Assembly (NCBI RefSeq): GCF_003287735.1
Contig: NZ_NSCM01000028.1
Location: 1 to 57,305 of the forward strand
Origin: Photorhabdus bodei
GTDB lineage: Bacteria; Pseudomonadota; Gammaproteobacteria; Enterobacterales; Enterobacteriaceae
Direction: 5' to 3'
DNA length: 57,305 nucleotides
The position numbers were made by a program, and so were the translations under genes. Positions within the stretch are counted from its first letter, which is position 1, and every line of letters begins with the position of its first letter. Shown here piece by piece: positions 1 through 8,601 of this stretch. The notes under the pieces were generated by a model, which worked only from the letters and a program-made list of their open reading frames with translations, searched no databases and was not told the origin of the DNA.

Positions 1-181
1 CTTTCCGGTAAATAAAAGTAATAGATCAAAATTGGCGATTACCGTCAACCCCACTGATATCATCAATACAAAAAACCTGTGTAAGATCACACTATTTTTA
101 AATCAGAAATACGGTGCGGAATGACGGATATATCATTTAGTTGAATAATTAAATGACGATTAATCATCGTAAATAAAGTAA

Positions 182-216
182 AATCACTGGAAATTATACG
201 CTGTTTTCCAGTGATT
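182..216 (-). terminator. Rho-independent terminator after the first PixA-like pair
   Basis: A 12-bp inverted repeat (182-193 with 205-216; AATCACTGGAAA and its complement) has an 11-base loop. Read on the minus strand it is followed by TTTAC. It lies about 60 bases past the stop codon at 275, so it can end the transcript of the two pixA-like genes. Confidence 0.6.
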
Positions 217-274
217 ACTTACCAACTTTTAATATTTCATGGTTGATTTATTAAATTTTTAAGTAATGTTAACT

Positions 275-871
275 TTAATCAACCACTTGAATATTTGGAG
301 AATGAGCAAGATAACCAACAAGATTACCAATATTATCTTTAACATTCCATCGTTCGAAAATGGATATATACCATGAATATTTGGCTATACCTGGAGTACG
401 TAATTTAGATCCTTGATTGAAAATATTACGAGTTTCCAGTACTACAGGATAGTCTTGGTTAGTCCCTAACGTTGCCTCTTTACTTGGAGCCGCAACTTGA
501 GATATAGCTGAAGTTAGAGTTGGAGGCGAAACTAGCGATTGGGCACCTACCCCTGCCATATGATATAAAAATACTTGATCATCAAATTGAGCTGATAGCG
601 TCGAGGCCCGCCATCTAACGATATCCCCTACCTTACCTTGAATTAAAAGTGTACCTTGAGCATTATTTTGGGGAACATAGATATTATTTTGAGAAGTAAT
701 GTAATAAATGTATTTATCATCCATTACCGTTGGTTTGCCAGGGTCCTTACTAATAGAATTACCGAGATCATTTGTGATAGCTTTTACATCAACAATAGCA
801 AGAACATCAATCAATTGTACACCAATAATGGACCTTGCATCTTCCAGCTCTGTATATTCAATATTATTCAT
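275..871 (-). CDS. PixA/AidA-family inclusion-body-like protein (copy A2)
   Basis: This is a 198-residue protein of the PixA/AidA family, small beta-rich proteins known from Xenorhabdus intracellular inclusions and from quorum-regulated AidA. Family marks visible are the N-terminal IDVLAIVDV strand, KYIYYITSQNNIYVPQNNA (about residues 53-71), GDIVRWRASTLSAQF, and the C-terminal KYSWYISIFE plus VGYLAHSPN segments. There is no signal peptide or membrane segment. AGGA stands upstream of the ATG. It is the downstream gene of a two-gene unit with the gene at 911-1492 (39-base gap). It is closest to the gene at 2028-2618, with which it shares the SAQF motif and the TPGI.KY.WYIS / SPGITQYAWYIS block. 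The molecular function of the family is not known. Confidence 0.85.
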   Translation of the reverse strand: MNNIEYTELEDARSIIGVQLIDVLAIVDVKAITNDLGNSISKDPGKPTVMDDKYIYYITSQNNIYVPQNNAQGTLLIQGKVGDIVRWRASTLSAQFDDQVFLYHMAGVGAQSLVSPPTLTSAISQVAAPSKEATLGTNQDYPVVLETRNIFNQGSKLRTPGIAKYSWYISIFERWNVKDNIGNLVGYLAHSPNIQVVD

Positions 872-910
872 AATACTATTCCTGTTTTTATATATTGGTT
901 TTATAAGTAT

Positions 911-1492
911 TTAATTATCTAGAACTGTAATGAAAGGATCATGACCAATATATCCGATGAGTTGTTTTTTACGATATATTTTCATATACCAGACATACGA
1001 ACCACGCCCCACCCTCTGCGCTGTTGATTCATGATAATATCGTGTTATTAGTCCACCATGACTTTCTCCATCTCTTTTATATACCACACTACTTATATTA
1101 TTATTATCAGCTTTAGCCAAATAAGGAATAGAAATATCACCATAATCAAGTTGCGGTAATGTTATAAGCGAAACATCACCACCGTCATCAGCTTGTAATC
1201 TCATGCGGCATAAAAGTACTGTATATTCAAATTGCTGCGTCAAAGACATTGGCCTCCATCTAATGCTATCAGCAACATTAATAATTACCTCCAACTCTCC
1301 TTTAGCATTATTTTTAGGAGTATAAAGATTACCATTGCTTGTTATATAATAAAAATATTTATTATGTACTGATTTCGCCGTCCCTAGTGTTTTTGATTTA
1401 CTTAAATCATAATTACTAATAATAGCTTCTACATCCACACAAATAAGAATATCTACAGTTTGATATTTCGAAATCGCTATAGCTTCGCTCAT
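911..1492 (-). CDS. PixA/AidA-family inclusion-body-like protein (copy A1)
   Basis: A 193-residue PixA/AidA-family protein that opens the first pair. It has VDILICVDVEAII near the N-terminus, NKYFYYITSNGNLYTPKNNAKG in the first third, DSIRWRPMSLTQQFEYTVLLCRM in the middle, and a C-terminal SYVWYMKIYRK...GYIGHDPF segment. A strong Shine-Dalgarno (AAGGAG) lies 7 bases before the ATG. The LTQQ motif groups it with 2655-3176 rather than with its immediate neighbour. The family is cytoplasmic and growth-phase or quorum regulated in relatives; nothing in this sequence shows the regulator. Confidence 0.85.
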   Translation of the reverse strand: MSEAIAISKYQTVDILICVDVEAIISNYDLSKSKTLGTAKSVHNKYFYYITSNGNLYTPKNNAKGELEVIINVADSIRWRPMSLTQQFEYTVLLCRMRLQADDGGDVSLITLPQLDYGDISIPYLAKADNNNISSVVYKRDGESHGGLITRYYHESTAQRVGRGSYVWYMKIYRKKQLIGYIGHDPFITVLDN

Positions 1493-2027
1493 ATCTATTC
1501 TCCTTCACAATAAAGTGTTAGATTGTTTAACAATCATCTATTATATTAATAATTAAGTTCAAAAAAACCACTGATATAAATCATAGTTTTTAAAAATAAA
1601 TTATCTATATATTTGCAACAATTATTTAATATATAAATAAACTTCATATTAATATTGAAATGAGTAATTATTATTTTTAGTATTAAATCACCATTTGCAA
1701 ACATGAGTAATTCAACATCCTCTCTTGAGTTAATATTATATTTTTGTGATATTTAACTGTAAAATTAATTTTTTATTGTTATTTATAAGAAATTAACAAT
1801 AAAAACATGTAGTAAAAAAATAAAATACCGAATAATTAATTTAACTATAAATTTCTAGTTTAATAATAAAATGAAAATAAATTTGATATATTTATTAAGT
1901 AATATGGCAGTGAAACTTTTAATTTTTATATTCAATGCAATTCTGCCTATCCTTGGCGTAACACGTATATTAATTCGACAAATTAAAATACTAAGTTACA
2001 TTAGCTGGTTAAATGATTAAATTACAA
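1493..2027. other. AT-rich intergenic region between the two pixA-like pairs
   Basis: About 535 bases, very AT-rich, with no open frame of note in either strand. It must hold the promoter of the minus-strand pair at 911-1492/275-871 and any terminator of the upstream pair. Many A/T tracts suit H-NS-type silencing, but no specific site could be named. Confidence 0.5.
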
Positions 2028-2618
2028 TTAATCCTCAGAAATAACGATACTCGTTAATGGCGTATGATAGCAATAACCAATCAGCTTATTTAAGTCATCA
2101 TAGATAGATATATACCATGCATATTGAGTTATACCTGGGCTACGCAGCGTAGATTTTTGATAGTAAATATGTCTTTTTTCATAGATAAAATCGGATAAAG
2201 GCGCTTGTGGCAATTCAATAATATCTTCTTCTGGAGGTATTAGCGCTTTTTTAAGCTTAGGGACAACAACATTAGTTAATGTATATACCGTCATTGGTTG
2301 AGAAATGCAATCATTAGCATCCTTTTTTTCCATACGATATAAAAACACCTTATGGTTAAATTGAGCAGATATGCTAGAAGATTGCCACCTAACTACATCA
2401 CCTACCTTACCTGTAACCTTAAGTGAATTTGTAGCGTTTTTCTCGGGAGAATACACTTGATTCTCAGTGGTAATATAATATAACAAGTTATCATCAATTT
2501 TAGTCGGCTTTTTATAATCCTGGCTCAGACTGTCAAATTTATTTAAGATAGATTGCACATCAATACATATTAAAATATCTATACTCTTAGAAAATTCAGC
2601 ATTATCAGTAGTATTCAT
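2028..2618 (-). CDS. PixA/AidA-family inclusion-body-like protein (copy B2)
   Basis: A 196-residue PixA/AidA-family protein. Visible are SIDILICIDVQSIL, DNLLYYITTENQVYSPEKNA, GDVVRWQSSSISAQFNHKVFLYRM (about residues 77-100) and SPGITQYAWYISIYDD before the C-terminal GYCYHTPL. AGGGA precedes the ATG. It is the second gene of pair B, 36 bases after 2655-3176, and pairs with 275-871 by the SAQF motif. Compared with the other three copies it carries an extended acidic stretch (IPPEEDIIE) in the central loop. Confidence 0.85.
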   Translation of the reverse strand: MNTTDNAEFSKSIDILICIDVQSILNKFDSLSQDYKKPTKIDDNLLYYITTENQVYSPEKNATNSLKVTGKVGDVVRWQSSSISAQFNHKVFLYRMEKKDANDCISQPMTVYTLTNVVVPKLKKALIPPEEDIIELPQAPLSDFIYEKRHIYYQKSTLRSPGITQYAWYISIYDDLNKLIGYCYHTPLTSIVISED

Positions 2619-2654
2619 AATGTTATCCCTATTATCTTATATTAATTTTGTAGT

Positions 2655-3176
2655 TTACAAAACGTGAATAAAAGAGCTATGAGAAATATACCCAATTAAC
2701 TCAAGGTTATAATGTATGCTTATTATAAAAGTCAATCTTTCTCTACCTGATTTCTTACCTTCTGATTCTATACAGGATTGTGTTACAGATTCTACTCCAT
2801 ATTTAAACGGTGTACCGGGTAATTGATTATCATCTTGTTCTGGGTAATTGACCCTTGTTACTTCTTGAGTATATTTTATCGGTGCTATCGCTTTATAGCT
2901 ATTTTCTTTAGTTTTTTTGTATAAGTTTACTGAATGTATCAACTGTTGAGTTAAAGATATTACTCTCCACCTGATAGTATCGCCAACACCCATTTTTACT
3001 ATCAATTCACCCGTAGCATTGTCTTTAGGTGTATAAGCATTTTCATTATTAGTAATGTAATGAAAATATTTATTATCTACCATTGTAGAGTTGTCTGGAT
3101 TTGCTCCTAGTTTATTATAATCATTAATGATACCATCAACATCCACACAAATAAGAACATCTACAGCTTCATTCAT
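2655..3176 (-). CDS. PixA/AidA-family inclusion-body-like protein (copy B1)
   Basis: A 173-residue PixA/AidA-family protein, the shortest of the four. It has AVDVLICVDVDGII, NKYFHYITNNENAYTPKDNATGELIVKMGVGDTIRWR and LTQQLIHSVNLY, then a shortened C-terminal LTFIISIHYNLELIGYISHSSF segment. AAGGGG precedes the ATG. It is the first gene of pair B. The shorter central region and loss of the usual aromatic YxWYISI form (FIISI here) show that it has diverged most. Confidence 0.83.
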   Translation of the reverse strand: MNEAVDVLICVDVDGIINDYNKLGANPDNSTMVDNKYFHYITNNENAYTPKDNATGELIVKMGVGDTIRWRVISLTQQLIHSVNLYKKTKENSYKAIAPIKYTQEVTRVNYPEQDDNQLPGTPFKYGVESVTQSCIESEGKKSGRERLTFIISIHYNLELIGYISHSSFIHVL

Positions 3177-3575
3177 TTTTGTACCCCTTCATTGGATTAA
3201 GTTGCACTAAGAGTCCTCTATCATTCTAATAATTAACTACTAAACCTGAAATAACTACTGGTATAAATCACAGTTTAGATAAGAAAATTACTTATATATT
3301 TATCAGAAGTCTTTTTAGACACAGCCAAATCCCACCGATAATTTATTGTTTTAAAAAAAGAATTTATATCAAACTAATATCATGATGACATTAGTTCATA
3401 AACAGATTAGTATTCTTTTAAGATGTCGTTGTTGGTGATATTTAACTTGATCTCAACGAGATTAACCTTATCGATATTTTTTATATTAACAAACTCTACA
3501 TTATGACCTTCCTTATATTTTACTTATATATAACAGTAAATTATCATTTATTTTATTGATTCAAAAGTTTGACAC
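3177..3575. other. AT-rich region upstream of pixA-like pair B
   Basis: No gene is seen. The 3200-3330 part resembles 1510-1620: both contain the motifs CTGATATAAATCA / CTGGTATAAATCACAGTTT and a run of TTATCTATATATTT type. This points to a duplicated promoter region of the two pairs. The remainder is AT-rich with no recognised motif. Confidence 0.4.
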
Positions 3576-3702
3576 TATACCTTATGGATTTCAAGATGCA
3601 TCGCGACGGCAAGGGAGCGAATCCCCGGGAGCATAGATAACTATGTGACCGGGGTGAGTGAGTGCAGCCAACAAAGAGGCAACTTGAAGGATGACAGGTA
3701 TA
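3576..3702 (+). repeat. MITE-like palindromic repeat, copy 1
   Basis: An element of about 127 bp bounded by TATACC and GGTATA. Its ends form imperfect inverted repeats (TTTCAAGATGC on the left, GCAACTTGAA on the right). Inside is a hairpin built from CCCCGG-gag-CATAG/CTATG-tga-CCGGGG. The TA at each outer edge fits TA target duplication. The same element occurs at 3747, 17992, 26367 and 28067. Confidence 0.85.
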
Positions 3703-3746
3703 TAATATATTCTTCGATTCATTATCAATATTATAAATTATTTATA

Positions 3747-3873
3747 TATACCCTATGGATTTCAAGATGCATCGCGACGGCAAGGGAACGAATCCCCGGG
3801 AGCATAGATAACTATGTGACCGGGGTGAGTGAGTGCAGCCAACAAAGAGGCAGCTTGAAAGATGACGGGTATA
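3747..3873 (+). repeat. MITE-like palindromic repeat, copy 2
   Basis: Second copy in the same orientation, only 44 bases after copy 1 and nearly identical to it. The pair has no coding gene between. An open frame across both copies is produced by the repeat itself and is not taken as a gene. Confidence 0.85.
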
Positions 3874-4166
3874 GCATTGAATAAATATTCATTTATCATA
3901 CACCTCCCCATATAATATTGATGTAGATGCTCGTCTTGTAGCGAAGGTTTGTAAGCTTTTAAAAAATTCTCAGCGTTTAATTTATTCCCTCTGGTATTAA
4001 AGATACGCTTTCCTATATCTAATCACAAAGTGTATTTTTTTAGCTAAAGCAGCACCAAAGAAGCAAGCTATATTATTGGAATCAGCCTAAGAATAACAAA
4101 ACACCGATAACATAAGATGAAACATTATATCTCATCAGCACTCAACTAAAATGTGGACGATTGTAA
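3874..4166. other. Intergenic, nothing recognised
   Basis: About 290 bases between the MITE pair and the terminator of the minus-strand transferase gene. AT-rich, with no gene or motif recognised. Confidence 0.4.
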
Positions 4167-4196
4167 AAGGGATCTCTTCTTTAGAAGAAATCCCTT
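4167..4196 (-). terminator. Terminator hairpin after the phosphoethanolamine transferase gene
   Basis: A long inverted repeat (AAGGGAT.TCTTCT / AGAAGA.ATCCCTT) with a 3-4 base loop. On the minus strand it is followed by TTTTAC. It lies about 60 bases beyond the stop at 4258. Confidence 0.6.
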
Positions 4197-4257
4197 GTGT
4201 CATTTAATTTTACTCAATGATTAAATCATCACTATAATAATTAATTAACATAAATTA

Positions 4258-5835
4258 TCAATTGATATTCTTCGACAAGAATTGTGTATCTGGAAGATCT
4301 TCATTTAATTCATCATAATCTTTAACTTCATTTTTAAAGGTAACAATCTTATTTTGCCCACTACATTGACTATTAGACATCATATTACAATCATCGGGAA
4401 TATTCTTTTCTCTTATTCCAAGCCACTCAGAAAATAGAGTCAGAAAATGCAATCCACTTCTTTGTGCCGTTATCTCTTCACGATAAGAATAATTACTGCC
4501 AGTAATAAAAAACGGCACCTGAAAACTCTGTTTATTTTCATCATCATGTGTCAAGTTTTCCTGATCGGTTCCTTTATCAACATAAGAAAGCCCATGATCC
4601 GAAAAATAAAGCATCGTCCATCTTAAATGATGATGATTAGCCTCAGACGCAATTTCAGAAAGCAATTTATCTGTATTAGATATACTTTTTATATAACAAG
4701 AAATTTCTTCCGATTGTAAGAACAGATCATATTTTCCATTCGTTCTGACGCACGCCTGTGGGTGAGATCCCATCAGGTGAATAACAATCAGTTTCTTCTT
4801 CTTTTCTGGTATCAATGCTTCTTTAATATAAGGCATCAATTTATCATCAGGCAAATAACGCCGGTCATCAGAACTGCCACTTTTCAGGAAGTGGACGCTA
4901 TCTGCCTGTTGTCCAATCAACGCAACTGGAGAATCAAAAGCACTCTTCATCCCCTGATTAGATATCCAATAAGTATAAAACCCGGCTTTTTTCGCCAATG
5001 TTATGACACTATCATTCAAATTGATCGCATTCTCACCTTTCAGAGCCAGTGAGTTAGTCAAAGATAACTGAGTCGATGCCGCTGATGAGATGTAATTTGT
5101 AAATATCTTGCCATTCGCCTTGTCCAGCCACGGCGTATTGTTATAAGGAAAACCATACGCATTCATAAAGTCCTTTCGAACACTTTCACCAATGACCATG
5201 ATATAGGTTTCATATTTATCCTCTTTTACCACCGGCTGCCAAGAGTCTTTCTGTTTTATTATTTCAGCGAACCTCATTCTTTCTGAATTAACTTCTTTAT
5301 AGCTCTCAACGACATCACTAAAAAATCTAATTTCGGGTAATCCTGATGCCAATAGATTAAAATCAGGATTGAAACCGGAATTTATATATCCTTTTACCGG
5401 TGACCAGAAAGCTGACAACACAAAAAATAGTGATAAAAATATTGTACTCTTTCTCTTCAGCGTCGCTTTTACCTTAAAAGATAAAATCATTAATATAATA
5501 ATAGCTGACACCACTAAATAGGTAAAAATAGGCAGCCCGCTGATAAATTCGAACGCTTCATTTTTATTCGTATAAATTAAAGATCCCACTGAATTTATAT
5601 CGGGATAACCATAATTCAATCCAACAGGAGAATAGATCACGCCAACTAATCCAATCATGAATACAAAAATATAATATATATATTTGTTAAAATTAGATAA
5701 TAATATCAGAATTGAAAAAGCGCTAAATACATATATAAACTTTAGCTGATATCCAAGGCTTAAATGGGCCAATGAAATAAAACCAAATAAGCATATCAAA
5801 GTGAAATTTTCTTGGATTTTTTTACTCAACAGCAT
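4258..5835 (-). CDS. Phosphoethanolamine transferase, EptA/OpgE/CptA superfamily
   Basis: A 525-residue inner-membrane enzyme of the sulfatase-like phosphoethanolamine transferase superfamily. It would move phosphoethanolamine from phosphatidylethanolamine to an envelope glycan such as lipid A, LPS core or periplasmic glucan. The N-terminal ~150 residues hold about five membrane segments. The periplasmic catalytic domain starts near residue 205 with YIMVIGESVRKDFMNAYG. The likely nucleophile is Thr255 in AASTQLSLTNSL. A second metal-binding block is FSDHGLSY...HDDEN. Size and order of parts match the family. The exact acceptor cannot be read from sequence; the SVGSLIYTNKNEAFEFI segment resembles several subgroups. 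It stands alone, with its own terminator. Acceptor modification would alter resistance to cationic peptides, which matters in an insect host (inference). Confidence 0.8.
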   Translation of the reverse strand: MLLSKKIQENFTLICLFGFISLAHLSLGYQLKFIYVFSAFSILILLSNFNKYIYYIFVFMIGLVGVIYSPVGLNYGYPDINSVGSLIYTNKNEAFEFISGLPIFTYLVVSAIIILMILSFKVKATLKRKSTIFLSLFFVLSAFWSPVKGYINSGFNPDFNLLASGLPEIRFFSDVVESYKEVNSERMRFAEIIKQKDSWQPVVKEDKYETYIMVIGESVRKDFMNAYGFPYNNTPWLDKANGKIFTNYISSAASTQLSLTNSLALKGENAINLNDSVITLAKKAGFYTYWISNQGMKSAFDSPVALIGQQADSVHFLKSGSSDDRRYLPDDKLMPYIKEALIPEKKKKLIVIHLMGSHPQACVRTNGKYDLFLQSEEISCYIKSISNTDKLLSEIASEANHHHLRWTMLYFSDHGLSYVDKGTDQENLTHDDENKQSFQVPFFITGSNYSYREEITAQRSGLHFLTLFSEWLGIREKNIPDDCNMMSNSQCSGQNKIVTFKNEVKDYDELNEDLPDTQFLSKNIN

Positions 5836-6507
5836 ACTTACTCGTTTCCTTTAATCTATGCAATAAAACACCAAAAATTCATAACCTTTTCTTATTAATA
5901 GGAGTGGTTTTACAATAAGAAAATCCGTGATTAATCAACTACCATCCATGATACAACTTCAAGCAGCACCATTCAGATTGCGACACTGAGCTATTAAACT
6001 AACGCATAAAAAAACACCTTACTCATTTATCTGTAATTTAGTTAAGGATTTCCTGAGTCAGGACAGTTATTAATCTTCTATATTTGATTAACGGTATGTA
6101 AATGATATGCGTTTTTTTTGTTAATAGCAAAACTTCTGAATATATCGATCCTGCTCGTAATTTTAAACTATACTGAGTAAGTAAATCATGCACGAAGGCA
6201 TATATCCGAGGAAACTGATAACTAACTGAAAAATAGTTAAAATATCTACCTTAAGCACTGTGTATCTTAAAGAAACATTATCCTCTCAATCGATATTCAG
6301 TAAAGAGAAAACGAGTCAGGTCAAGTTATCTGTTGTTAAAAGCTATTATGAACATTAGCCGCTGAAATTGATGACATGGCCCAAGCTTTTCATACAAAGC
6401 TAAACATGCTGGCATTCCAGTAAATCCAGCCAGGAAAATTCAATAAAATATTGACAATAGATAGCACACATGGAAAGAATCATCTCAAAACCATTAGGAG
6501 GTTAGTG
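5836..6507. other. Intergenic region, no gene recognised
   Basis: About 670 bases between divergent genes, without a plausible coding frame. It must contain the promoters of both neighbours. A TTG-initiated upward extension of the plus-strand gene to 6451 is possible but has no ribosome site. Confidence 0.4.
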
Positions 6508-7122
6508 ATGAATGAAAGATTTTATCAATTAAAAGTAACGCTCACAGACTCAAAACCCGCTATTTGGCGGCAATTTGTCGTTCCCGCCTCTATTTCATTT
6601 GACAGGCTGCATGACGTGATACAGATCGTTATGGGATGGCAGGATAGTCATCTACATGAATTTCGTATTGGCAAATTGCGACTAACAGAAATGCCAGAAA
6701 GCCCATCTGATGGCAAGGAAGAAGATTTATACCGTCTGGCTGATCTGATTAAACAAAAAGGGCAATCTTTTACCTATCTCTATGATTTTGGCGATGAATG
6801 GGAACACGAAATTACTTTAGAAAACAGTGATTATCCGGCAAATGATCTTCCGCTTCCTTTTTATTGTCTGGATGGTGCTCGCGCCTGTCCCTTTGAAGAT
6901 ACCGGCGGGATTGATGGTTATGAAGATTTAATCGCAATACTGAATGATCCTTGCCATGAGGAATATGCAGAAACGCGGCTATGGATAAGCGAATTACTTG
7001 ATTTGGATGAAGATGAACATTTCGACTTCGAGCAATTTCACATTAACAATATTAATGCTTTCTTGGCGCTCTATTATCGCTGGTCACGAGATCGTTACCA
7101 TCTCTTGTGGGATTGGGAGTGA
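6508..7122 (+). CDS. pRiA4b ORF-3-like (IS1096 passenger TnpR-like) family protein
   Basis: A 204-residue protein of the plasmid pRiA4b ORF-3-like family, often annotated as 'IS1096 element passenger TnpR family'. The start at 6508 is chosen because AGGAGG sits 8 bases before it. Family marks are YQLKVTLTDSKPAIWRQFVVP at residues ~5-26, FDRLHDVIQIVMGWQDSHLHEF, FTYLYDFGDEWEHEI (~90-104) and GARACPFEDTGGIDGYEDL. The fold is small and globular and the function is unproven; despite the name there is no recombinase motif. It stands next to an IS remnant, which fits an accessory origin but does not prove it. Confidence 0.8.
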   Translation: MNERFYQLKVTLTDSKPAIWRQFVVPASISFDRLHDVIQIVMGWQDSHLHEFRIGKLRLTEMPESPSDGKEEDLYRLADLIKQKGQSFTYLYDFGDEWEHEITLENSDYPANDLPLPFYCLDGARACPFEDTGGIDGYEDLIAILNDPCHEEYAETRLWISELLDLDEDEHFDFEQFHINNINAFLALYYRWSRDRYHLLWDWE

Positions 7123-7486
7123 ATTTAACAAAGGGACAAATCTATCATCATTGGGAAAAGTTTCAGATGAGTCACTATGACAAACATCGTGACTTGATTT
7201 GAATTAATTTTTCCCATGGAATTAGATGATACTTAACTCAGTATCGAGTGCAGTTTCTGCGGTATTTTCAGATTAGCCCTATCAAGCTGCACTGGTATTT
7301 AACACCATTATCATCACTCATTTGATATTAAATACAGTAACTATCATAGAAGGTATTACTATTGCCGGCGATTCTTATCAATCAATAGGAAATACAAACC
7401 ACATGCAAAAACGAAGCATGCATATAAGATTCTCTTCTTTCACCACTCCTTTCCGGCTGCATTAACAAAGTTATTAAAACAACGAC
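7123..7486. other. Intergenic, nothing recognised
   Basis: About 360 bases with no gene or clear terminator. It ends at the left terminus of the IS630-type remnant, where TATACCC begins. Confidence 0.4.
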
Positions 7487-7840
7487 TATACCCAAGAAAC
7501 TTCAAGATGCAGTTTTTAGCACCTGAAAATGGTCGTTAATTCTCGACATCAGCGAGTCCGCTATATCCGGTAGCGTTGTGGTGAAAAATTTGAAGACTTT
7601 GTCTCGAAATTCATGTTTATCCGCGAAATAACGGTTATTTCGAACCTGTTCATTCATGACCTTCCATAATCGCTCTATTGGGTTTAAATTTGGGCTATAG
7701 GGAGGAAGGTAATGTAACTTAATATTGCTAACATAAGCCCACTCCTTAACAAGATGAACCTTACTGACGACTCCCCTTCCCAAAGGTTTATTGAAAGCTG
7801 AGAGAGAATCAACAATATAATCAACAACACAATCATCATG
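7487..7840 (-). pseudogene. Truncated IS630-family transposase, C-terminal part plus one IS end
   Basis: The minus strand encodes the end of an IS630-type DDE transposase: KLHYLPPYSPNLNPIERLWK (with the catalytic Glu) followed by MNEQVRNNRYFADKHEFRDKVFKFF and ADSLMSRINDHFQV. The frame stays open upstream of the TTG at 7783 (DDCVVDYIVDSLSAFNKP...) until about 7840, where it runs straight into the CRISPR array. The N-terminal two thirds and the other IS end are missing. The surviving end at 7487-7513 reads TATACCC...ACTTCAAGATGCA and resembles the MITE ends in this window. Confidence 0.8.
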
Positions 7841-8601
7841 TCCCCGTAAAAACGGGGAACTTTTCTACTTCAACTATCATCATGAAACCTGAATCTGGTT
7901 TATCCCCATCAATTCAAGGAACTCTGACCTTTTACGTCAATTACCTTTCCGGATGACGGTTGATCCCCGTAGATTACGGGGATCAAATTGCAACAAATGG
8001 AGATAGTTCTGTATTTAGCGGTTTACCCCCGTAGAAACGGGGAACAAGTCCATCTCTGCCAGCTCAAACGCTAACTGTTCGGTTTATCCCCGTTAGTACA
8101 GGGAACACGCTTCCAAATCCAAAACACAACAGTATCAGTTCGGTTCACCCCCGTGGACACAAGGAACACCAATTACTACCGACTCTATCACTGTTACTGT
8201 CCGGTTTATCCCCAGAGAGATAGGGAACACCAAGGAAGCCAATGATCAGTGTCATTCTCGTACGGTTTATCCCCGTGGGTACAATACAGGGAACCCATCC
8301 TTAGCTATATAACTATTTGGAGCACTGCTGGGTCCATCCCCATAAGTACAGGGAACATTTAGTGAACATAGTAAAGCATCACTCATGCCGCGGTTTATCC
8401 CCGCAAATACAGGGAACACTTAAATTCTCTCTTTAACGAGATTTATCGAGTTTGGTTTACCCCGGTAATGACCAGGAACACTCACTAACACGATATCCTA
8501 CCACTAATTATAGCGGTTTATCCCATTAAACACAGGAAACATATTTTTCCCTGTGCAAATGTATACCAAAATTCGGGTTTATCCCCACAGAGGTGAGGAA
8601 C
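7834..8601 (-). CRISPR. Type I-E CRISPR array: 13 diverged repeats, 12 spacers
   Basis: Repeat units (plus strand) are at 7834-7860, 7896-7922, 7957-7984, 8019-8045, 8080-8106, 8141-8167, 8202-8228, 8263-8294, 8330-8356, 8391-8417, 8453-8479, 8514-8540 and 8574-8601. The pitch is 61-62 bases, with one step of 66. Spacers are 33-35 bases as measured here. The common core is CGGTTTATCCCC then a variable centre then AGGGAAC, the reverse complement of the I-E repeat GTTCCCC...GGGGATAAACCG. The crRNA sense is therefore the minus strand, the same as the cas genes. Hardly any two repeats are identical. In crRNA sense each still folds into a 6-7 bp stem, usually with a 4-base loop. The leader-distal repeat loses its flank at the IS junction (~7840). 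Confidence 0.92.

Noticed and set aside
3645..3884. Plus-strand open frame of 79 codons over the two tandem MITEs
   Set aside because: It is a by-product of the repeat: the same VTGVSECSQQRG peptide occurs twice because the element occurs twice, and there is no ribosome site.
6451..6507. TTG start for the pRiA4b ORF-3-like gene at 6451
   Set aside because: The ATG at 6508 has a perfect AGGAGG and gives the family's usual N-terminus.
7502..7783. IS630 transposase as a complete small gene
   Set aside because: Only the C-terminal third of a transposase is present and the frame continues upstream into the CRISPR junction.
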